Below are positions 24,491 to 29,752 of a stretch of 29,752 nt of DNA, piece after piece. The position numbers and the translations under genes were made by a program. Numbering within the stretch: position 1 is the stretch's first letter; each line of letters opens with the position of its first letter. The notes below the pieces were generated by a model. The model was not told the DNA's origin and did not search any database. It was given only the letters and a program-made list of their open reading frames with translations. The stretch covers positions 1 to 29,752 of the forward strand of contig CAYUDC010000019.1 in the NCBI GenBank assembly GCA_964443415.1. The letters are read 5' to 3'. This stretch comes from B1 sp964443415 (GTDB taxonomy: Bacteria > Bacteroidota > Bacteroidia > UKL13-3).

Positions 24491-27400
24491 TTACATATTT
24501 CTTCTATACTGTCCGCCTACCTCAAATAAGGCTGCTGTAATCTGACCCAAAGAACAGTACTTCACCGTTTCCATTAACTCCTCAAAGATATTGCCATGGT
24601 GAATAGCTACTTGTTGCAACTTGCGCAGCATTTGCTCTCCCATCTCTTTATTGCCCTTCTTTAACTCGTTGAGCATGGTAATCTGAAACTCTTTTTCCTC
24701 AGTTGTTGAGCGTATCACCTCTTGCGGAATGATAGTGGGCGAACCTTTAGACGATAAGAAAGTATTTACACCTATGATAGGATACTCACCCGAATGTTTT
24801 TGCATTTCGTAATATAAACTCTCTTCTTGAATTTTGGTGCGTTGGTACATGGTTTCCATGGCACCTAAAACGCCTCCTCTTTCGGTAATTCTATCAAACT
24901 CGCTTAATACCGCTTCTTCTACCAATTCTGTTAACTCTTCGATGATAAAAGAACCTTGTAAAGGGTTTTCGTTCTTAGCCAATCCCAATTCTCTGTTGAT
25001 GATTAATTGTATGGCCATGGCCCTTCTTACAGATTCTTCTGTTGGCGTGGTAATAGCCTCATCATAGGCATTGGTGTGTAGCGAATTACAGTTATCATAA
25101 ATCGCATACAAAGCTTGCAAGGTGGTTCTGATATCGTTAAAGTCTATCTCCTGCGCATGCAAGCTTCTGCCACTGGTTTGGATGTGGTATTTTAACATCT
25201 GACTTCTTTCGTTGGCACCATATTTTAACTTCATGGCTTTGGCCCAAATTCTTCTGGCAACCCTTCCAATGACAGCATATTCTGGGTCAACTCCATTAGA
25301 GAAGAAGAAGGATAAGTTAGGTGCAAAATCGTCGATGTTCATGCCCCTGCTTAGGTAATACTCTACAAAGGTAAAGCCATTAGAAAGCGTTAAGGCCAAT
25401 TGGGTAATAGGGTTAGCACCTGCCTCGGCAATATGGTAACCACTGATAGAAACCGAATAGAAATTTCTTACCCCTGTATTGATAAAGTATTGTTGCACAT
25501 CGCCCATGACACGCAAGCTAAACTCGGTAGAGAAAATACAGGTGTTTTGTGCTTGGTCTTCTTTTAAGATATCGGCTTGAACCGTACCGCGCACTTGCTT
25601 TAAGGTATCGGCTTTAATTTTTTGATAAACGTCTTGTGGTAATACCATGTCTCCGGTAACACCTAATAACATCAATCCAAGTCCATCATTACCTTCTGGC
25701 AACGGGCCGTTGTAGCGGGGTCTGCTGGTGCCTTTGGCTTTAAAGATGTCATTGATTTTTTGATCTACCTCTGCCTCCAAACCATTTTTCTTGATGTATA
25801 GCTCACACTGCTGGTCGATGGCAGCATTCATAAAGAAGGCACAGATAATGGCTGCTGGGCCATTAATGGTCATGGATACCGACGTTTTAGGGTCGGCTAG
25901 GTTAAAGCCAGAATACAATTTCTTGGCGGCATCTAAACTCCAAACACTCACGCCCGAGTTTCCAATTTTACCATAGATATCGGGTCTATGGTCGGGGTCG
26001 TTGCCATATAAGGTTACTGAGTCGAAGGCAGTGCTCAAACGTGCGGCAGGCATGCCTAAACTCACATAATGAAAACGCTTGTTGGTGCGCTCTGGTCCGC
26101 CTTCTCCGGCAAACATCCTGGTAGGGTCTTCGCCTTCGCGTTTAAACGGATAAATGCCAGAGGTATAAGGGAACTCGCCAGGGAAGTTCTCTTGCAAGGC
26201 CCAACGAAGGATATCACCCCAACCCTTAAACTTAGGCGTAGCCACCTTGGGTATTTGCGAGTGTGATAACGATTCGGTATGGGTTTTTATCTTAATTTCT
26301 TTGTCGCGCACCTTAAAGATAAAGTGCTCGTTGCGGTATTGTTGGGTTTTTTCTTCCCAAGTTTCTAGTAGTTGTCTGTTGCGTGGGTCTAGGTCTAAGG
26401 CCAACTGAGAGTAGGTTTCTTGTAAGCCTTTCACCATACGGTCTTTGTCGTCTAGTTTGCTTTCTTTTACGGTTTGAACCGACACATGGATGCCGTATAG
26501 TTTGTCGGCAATTTCGGCTTGTTTTTGAACCCACTTATCGTAGTTTCTATTGTTCTCCGAAATTTCGGAAAGGTATCTGTTGCGGGCAGGAGGGATGATA
26601 TATACCTTCTCAGACATTTCTTCTGAAATCTGGTAGCTTGAACCCAAGTTTGCTCCGGTTTTTTCTACAATTTTATCCATCACGGCTTTGTATAGCCTAT
26701 TCATGCCTGGGTCGTTAAACTGCGAGGCAATGGTGCCAAACACAGGCATGGTTTCTGGGTCTTTGTCAAACAATACATGGTTGCGTTGGTATTGTTTTTT
26801 TACATCTCTTAACGCATCCAACGCACCTTTTTTGTCAAACTTATTCAAGGCAATGATGTCGGCAAAGTCTAGCATGTCTATTTTTTCTAGCTGGGTAGCG
26901 GCACCATATTCTGGTGTCATCACATACAAGCTTACATTGCTATGCTCTATAATTTCTGTATCACTTTGTCCGATGCCAGAAGTTTCTAAAATCACCAAAT
27001 CAAAGCCAGCGGCCTTCACAATATCCACGGCTTCTTTCACATATTTAGATAAGGCCAAATTGCTCTGACGCGTAGCCAAAGAGCGCATATACACTCTTGG
27101 GTTTCTAATGGCGTTCATGCGAATTCTATCACCCAACAAGGCACCACCTGTCTTACGTTTGCTTGGGTCAACCGAAATAATGGCAACGGTTTTATCTTTA
27201 AAGTCGAGTAAAAACCTGCGCACCAACTCGTCTACCAAAGATGATTTACCAGCACCACCTGTTCCGGTAATACCAAGGATGGGTGTACTAGAAACTTCCT
27301 TGGTAATTTCGGGTAATATTTTCTCGAAGTCTTGCGGGAAATTTTCTGCTGCCGAGATAAGCTTGGCAATAGATTTATAGTCTTTTTCTTTGATATGCTT

Positions 27401-27865
27401 TACTTCTCCATTGAGGTTGGCACCTGTAGGGAAATCACATTTTGCTAGCATGTCATTGATCATGCCTTGCAAGCCCATGGCACGGCCATCATCTGGGTGG
27501 TAGATTCTGGTGATACCGTATTGATGTAACTCGTTAATCTCTTCTGGTAAAATGGTTCCGCCACCGCCACCAAAGATTTTAATATGACTACAACCTTTTT
27601 CTTTTAACAAATCATACATGTATTTAAAATACTCTACATGCCCACCCTGGTAGCTGGTGAGTGCAATGGCATTGGCATCTTCTTGAATGGCAGTATTTAC
27701 AACCTCCTCGGCACTGCGGTCGTGCCCCAAATGAATCACCTCTGCGCCACTGGCTTGTATAATTCTGCGCATGATGTTAATGGCTGCATCGTGGCCGTCA
27801 AACAAACTGGCTGCGGTAACAACCCTTATTTTGTTTTTAGGAGCATATTTTTCAATCGTTTCCAT
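24491..27865 (-). CDS. icmF: Fused B12-dependent acyl-CoA mutase with built-in G-protein chaperone (IcmF)
   Basis: An 1124-residue fusion. The B12-binding domain is at about 10-150, with DGHDAAINIMRR (lower-ligand His25), HLGHDRS and SYQGGH. A MeaI/ArgK-type GTPase is at about 190-450, with P-loop GITGTGGAGKSS, SVDPSKRKTGG, LETSGIGQSD and NKFD. The mutase TIM barrel is C-terminal, with FPYTSGIYPFKREGEDPTR, FAGEGGPERTNKR and ARRIWAKAM. The domain order B12-GTPase-mutase is that of isobutyryl-CoA mutase fused (IcmF), not of two-subunit methylmalonyl-CoA mutase. The YPFKR segment has Phe where methylmalonyl enzymes have Tyr. It would interconvert isobutyryl- and n-butyryl-CoA or related branched acyl-CoAs, with the GTPase loading and protecting adenosylcobalamin. 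Length is close to known IcmF proteins. Confidence 0.92.
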   Translation of the reverse strand: METIEKYAPKNKIRVVTAASLFDGHDAAINIMRRIIQASGAEVIHLGHDRSAEEVVNTAIQEDANAIALTSYQGGHVEYFKYMYDLLKEKGCSHIKIFGGGGGTILPEEINELHQYGITRIYHPDDGRAMGLQGMINDMLAKCDFPTGANLNGEVKHIKEKDYKSIAKLISAAENFPQDFEKILPEITKEVSSTPILGITGTGGAGKSSLVDELVRRFLLDFKDKTVAIISVDPSKRKTGGALLGDRIRMNAIRNPRVYMRSLATRQSNLALSKYVKEAVDIVKAAGFDLVILETSGIGQSDTEIIEHSNVSLYVMTPEYGAATQLEKIDMLDFADIIALNKFDKKGALDALRDVKKQYQRNHVLFDKDPETMPVFGTIASQFNDPGMNRLYKAVMDKIVEKTGANLGSSYQISEEMSEKVYIIPPARNRYLSEISENNRNYDKWVQKQAEIADKLYGIHVSVQTVKESKLDDKDRMVKGLQETYSQLALDLDPRNRQLLETWEEKTQQYRNEHFIFKVRDKEIKIKTHTESLSHSQIPKVATPKFKGWGDILRWALQENFPGEFPYTSGIYPFKREGEDPTRMFAGEGGPERTNKRFHYVSLGMPAARLSTAFDSVTLYGNDPDHRPDIYGKIGNSGVSVWSLDAAKKLYSGFNLADPKTSVSMTINGPAAIICAFFMNAAIDQQCELYIKKNGLEAEVDQKINDIFKAKGTSRPRYNGPLPEGNDGLGLMLLGVTGDMVLPQDVYQKIKADTLKQVRGTVQADILKEDQAQNTCIFSTEFSLRVMGDVQQYFINTGVRNFYSVSISGYHIAEAGANPITQLALTLSNGFTFVEYYLSRGMNIDDFAPNLSFFFSNGVDPEYAVIGRVARRIWAKAMKLKYGANERSQMLKYHIQTSGRSLHAQEIDFNDIRTTLQALYAIYDNCNSLHTNAYDEAITTPTEESVRRAMAIQLIINRELGLAKNENPLQGSFIIEELTELVEEAVLSEFDRITERGGVLGAMETMYQRTKIQEESLYYEMQKHSGEYPIIGVNTFLSSKGSPTIIPQEVIRSTTEEKEFQITMLNELKKGNKEMGEQMLRKLQQVAIHHGNIFEELMETVKYCSLGQITAALFEVGGQYRRNM

Positions 27866-27891
27866 ACAATGTATTTATGGTGTTTAGTGCG

Positions 27892-27899
27892 CAAAAATA
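27892..27899 (-). promoter_or_regulatory. Probable -7 box of icmF
   Basis: On the - strand TATTTTTG matches TAnnTTTG and lies 26 bases before the icmF ATG. A -33 TTTG is not evident at the usual spacing. Confidence 0.4.
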
Positions 27900-27926
27900 G
27901 GGTTTTAAGACAATAAAAGAAGCCCT

Positions 27927-28682
27927 CTAAAACCGATATACCAATGAATTTCGCATGTTAATGGTATTCGCAGGAATATTGGGAGGTGCATTGGTATTGT
28001 AATTCTGACTAAGACTTACCCTGTAGCTTAATTTTTGAGTGAGTAACATGTCTGCCCTCACCTCCGATAAAAGCCTAAAATCCTTGAGGTTAATAAAGTC
28101 TGGTTGATAATAAAGCACCATGTCTAGGCTAAACGACTTTTGTTTGAAGTACGAAAAAGACGCATAAAGGTTCAAACGGTTCTTGGCGTTTTTTTCATCC
28201 TCAATAGTGGTTTCTTCGTATTCATACATCCACAAAGGGGCGATAAAGGCTTTCATGCTATCTCGGTCCATCAGCCTGATGCGAGGACCTCCGGCCAATA
28301 AACCTCTAAATTTGATGCCTAATTGCTGGTTAAATTGGGTTTGCACAAAGGCCTCCCCATTAAGCCATGGGCTGATATTGCGCTTATACCTAAAGTGTTG
28401 GTAGGTATTATAATCTAGGTTCTGTTGGTTGGCCTGGATAAAATTAAACTCATGCAAAAATAAATAGGTGTTGATGTTTTGGTTTTTCTGCAAAAATAGC
28501 TTGTTACCAAAGGCAATTAATTGGTTTTGATTTTTGATAAAGTTCAGGTTAAACTCTACATCTCCATGAAAACTACTGTCTTGCTGGTCGTATTTTCTGC
28601 TTTCAACATTAATTACTTGTTGTGCAAATGTGGCTGTAAAGTGGTATAAGCCAAAGAGTAAAAGTAATATTAATTTTTTCAA
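27927..28682 (-). CDS. DUF481-like outer-membrane beta-barrel protein
   Basis: Read from the TTG at 28682 this is a 251-residue protein with a clear signal peptide, MKKLILLLLFGLYHFTATFA, followed by Gln-Gln. The longer frame from a TTG at 28715 puts MAWDSYLFLPP before it and spoils the signal. The mature part is made of alternating polar/aromatic strands (FNLNFIKNQNQLIAFGNK, YNTYQHFRYKRN, RLNLYASFSYFKQKSFSLD). It ends in NTINMRNSLVYRF with a terminal Phe, the usual end of an outer-membrane barrel. The last third resembles DUF481 (YdiY-like) proteins. Function is unknown. It diverges from the DUF5606 gene, with 71 bases between the starts. Confidence 0.7.
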   Translation of the reverse strand: MKKLILLLLFGLYHFTATFAQQVINVESRKYDQQDSSFHGDVEFNLNFIKNQNQLIAFGNKLFLQKNQNINTYLFLHEFNFIQANQQNLDYNTYQHFRYKRNISPWLNGEAFVQTQFNQQLGIKFRGLLAGGPRIRLMDRDSMKAFIAPLWMYEYEETTIEDEKNAKNRLNLYASFSYFKQKSFSLDMVLYYQPDFINLKDFRLLSEVRADMLLTQKLSYRVSLSQNYNTNAPPNIPANTINMRNSLVYRF

Positions 28683-28727
28683 GGGTGGCAAAAATAAGTA
28701 GGAATCCCATGCCAAAAGAAATTTTAT

Positions 28728-28735
28728 TACATTTG
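28728..28735 (+). promoter_or_regulatory. Probable -7 box of the DUF5606 gene
   Basis: TACATTTG matches TAnnTTTG and ends 18 bases before the ATG at 28754. No convincing -33 TTTG stands upstream. Confidence 0.4.
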
Positions 28736-28753
28736 CGTTTCATTTTTCACAAT

Positions 28754-29320
28754 ATGGAATTAAAAGACGTTGTTGCAATAGCCGGACAAAGCGGTTTACA
28801 CAAAGTAGTTGGAAGAAGTAAAAATGGTTTAATTGTAGAAACCATTGGCACTGGAAAGCGCTTTTCTACCAGCTTTCAAGATAAGGTATCAGTATTAGAA
28901 GATATTTCGGTTTATACCGTAAACGAAGACATGCGATTGGCAGATGTTTTTGTGAAGCTACATGCTTGTGCAGAAGTGCCAGAAGCTAAGGGCGATTTAA
29001 AATCGGTAAGGAGTTTTTTAATTGAAACCATTCAATTAGATAGCGAGCGTGTATATGATAACGACATTAAGAAATTGATGAATTGGTTTCATATCTTAAA
29101 AGGAGTGCTTAATTTCGATTCTTTGGTTCAAACCGAAACCGCCGAAGCCGAAGAAAAAGCAGAGGATGCGGCTACAGAAGAGGTAAAAGAAAAGAAAACC
29201 AAAAAGGCTGCAGCACCTAAAAATACAGAGGTAAAAAAGGCCGCTAAAACGCCTGCGCCCAAAGCCAACACCAAAGGTAATAATAGCAACAAAACTACCT
29301 TTAGACAGAAATCTGTTTAA
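28754..29320 (+). CDS. DUF5606-type protein with a Lys/Ala-rich tail
   Basis: A 188-residue cytosolic protein. The N-terminal part, MELKDVVAIAGQSGLHKVVG and then RSKNGLIVETIGTGKR, followed by VSVLEDISVYT and MRLADVFVKL, is what I recall as the DUF5606 family of Bacteroidota. Its function is unknown. It looks like a small beta-barrel module followed by helices (about 95-140). The last 50 residues are low-complexity Lys/Ala/Glu/Pro (VKKAAKTPAPKA and similar), like the tails of histone-H1-like or nucleic-acid-binding proteins. The start is ATG 28754; the open frame to 28685 overlaps the divergent barrel gene and has no family character. Its stop is 12 bases from that of the convergent small membrane protein. 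Confidence 0.75.
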   Translation: MELKDVVAIAGQSGLHKVVGRSKNGLIVETIGTGKRFSTSFQDKVSVLEDISVYTVNEDMRLADVFVKLHACAEVPEAKGDLKSVRSFLIETIQLDSERVYDNDIKKLMNWFHILKGVLNFDSLVQTETAEAEEKAEDAATEEVKEKKTKKAAAPKNTEVKKAAKTPAPKANTKGNNSNKTTFRQKSV

Positions 29321-29332
29321 TACAGTTTGGTC

Positions 29333-29587
29333 TTAGGATTTGCGCTTAGCTATCATAATCATATAGGTAAATAGTGCAGCTCCTAAGACCATTATTCCTG
29401 CAAAGAGGTATTTCTCTTTGAGGAAATTGTCATAAGCCAAATACCCCAAGGCTGTGTTTGCAGCCAACACTTTAATGATTTTTTCTGCCGAGTAATTTTG
29501 TTTAAACACTCTTGGCAATACCACATACACCACTAATATGATGGCGGCAATGGCTAAGGTCATCCATATCCAATTGTTATTTTCCAT
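29333..29587 (-). CDS. 84-residue membrane protein, unknown
   Basis: A small protein with a hydrophobic N-terminal helix (about 6-27, WMTLAIAAIILVVYVVLP) and a second hydrophobic region (about 55-80, LFAGIMVLGAALFTYMIMI) ending in KRKS. A middle part NYSAEKIIKVLAANTALGYL may be a third, weaker helix. Its ATG overlaps the 3' end of the alkaline phosphatase gene by 11 bases in another frame, so the two are probably cotranscribed. No family recognised. Confidence 0.65.
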   Translation of the reverse strand: MENNNWIWMTLAIAAIILVVYVVLPRVFKQNYSAEKIIKVLAANTALGYLAYDNFLKEKYLFAGIMVLGAALFTYMIMIAKRKS

Positions 29588-29752
29588 CTAATCCTAGGAG
29601 TTTCAAAAATTTAAAATGTATTTCGGTATTTTCGTAGATGCCAGAGAATAATTCTGCACCAGGTCCAAAGGCAAAAACGGGTACCATTACGCCGCTATGT
29701 CCTTTGCTTGCATAATGTGGAATAAAAGTTTGTTTATTGTCTTTATTTTCCA
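29577..29752 (-). CDS. C-terminal end of an alkaline phosphatase, cut by the window edge
   Basis: The last 57 residues of a - strand frame are visible, open to base 29752. They contain YASKGHSGVMVPVFAFGPGA followed by ELFSGIYENTEI, the C-terminal signature of PhoA-type alkaline phosphatases. The His of GHSG corresponds to the late zinc ligand (His412 in E. coli). The protein is a periplasmic or secreted phosphomonoesterase by family. It ends LLGLDGK-stop, overlapping the start of the 84-residue gene. Nothing can be said about the N-terminus or signal peptide from this window. Confidence 0.85.
   Translation of the reverse strand, partial: ENKDNKQTFIPHYASKGHSGVMVPVFAFGPGAELFSGIYENTEIHFKFLKLLGLDGK

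Noticed and set aside
24491..27865. Calling this a classical methylmalonyl-CoA mutase large subunit
   Set aside because: The B12 domain is N-terminal and a GTPase is fused in the middle, which is the IcmF order.
1..29752. CRISPR array, insertion sequence or phage genes
   Set aside because: No regularly spaced direct repeats, transposase motifs or phage structural proteins were seen on either strand.

Overview
The window looks like a draft chromosome segment of a Bacteroidota bacterium, most like the Sphingobacteriales/Chitinophagales side; this is inferred from content, with no database search. Signs are an AT-rich sequence, several upstream elements matching the Bacteroidota -7 consensus TAnnTTTG with few Shine-Dalgarno sites, a DUF5606-type gene, a relA/spoT-fur-purA block, a fused acyl-CoA mutase of the IcmF type, and an RHS core of the style common in this phylum. 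Two N runs (100 N at 6961-7060, 10 N at 17673-17682) show that it is a scaffold, possibly from a metagenome.

Layout. (1) 1-7087, + strand: the end of a surface-polysaccharide operon. It holds the C-terminus of a Wzx-like flippase, a Wzy/ligase-like polymerase, a soluble GT2, two tandem paralogous membrane GT2 enzymes, a GT4, and a membrane GT2 interrupted by the 100-N gap. (2) 7100-14913: tightly packed housekeeping genes on both strands: ilvE, a conserved unknown, rdgB, a WecA/MraY-type sugar-phosphate transferase, pdxH, yqgE, a TatD-like hydrolase, an acyl-ACP desaturase and tig. (3) 14939-17040: tRNA-Leu(UAG), then a low-GC accessory island on the - strand. The island contains a stop-ridden RHS core fragment, a lipoprotein whose start overlaps the end of that fragment, two abutting genes for 47- and 43-residue membrane proteins, and a 131-residue acidic protein. 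It reads as a decayed RHS toxin locus with possible orphan immunity genes. (4) 17076-21857: relA/spoT, fur and purA on +, with pdxJ convergent. (5) 21914-24454: a TPR-histidine kinase-receiver hybrid sensor. (6) 24491-27865 (-): the fused B12-dependent mutase/GTPase. (7) 27927-29752: a DUF481-like outer-membrane barrel, a DUF5606 protein, a small membrane protein, and the C-terminus of an alkaline phosphatase at the window edge.

How the genes fit together. The WecA-type transferase at 9222-10334 could start the lipid-linked glycan that the 5' glycosyltransferases extend, the polymerase joins and the flippase exports. PdxJ and PdxH belong to the DXP-dependent vitamin B6 pathway, whose product is the cofactor of IlvE. 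IlvE and the IcmF-type mutase both touch branched-chain acyl metabolism. RelA/SpoT beside PurA puts (p)ppGpp metabolism next to a purine enzyme known in other bacteria to respond to it.

Most notable: the RHS remnant with its trailing small genes; the homologous but non-identical ends on either side of the 10-N gap in relA/spoT, which suggest a false gap with a foreign contig tail; and two palindrome-like 11-mers that recur more often than chance would give.
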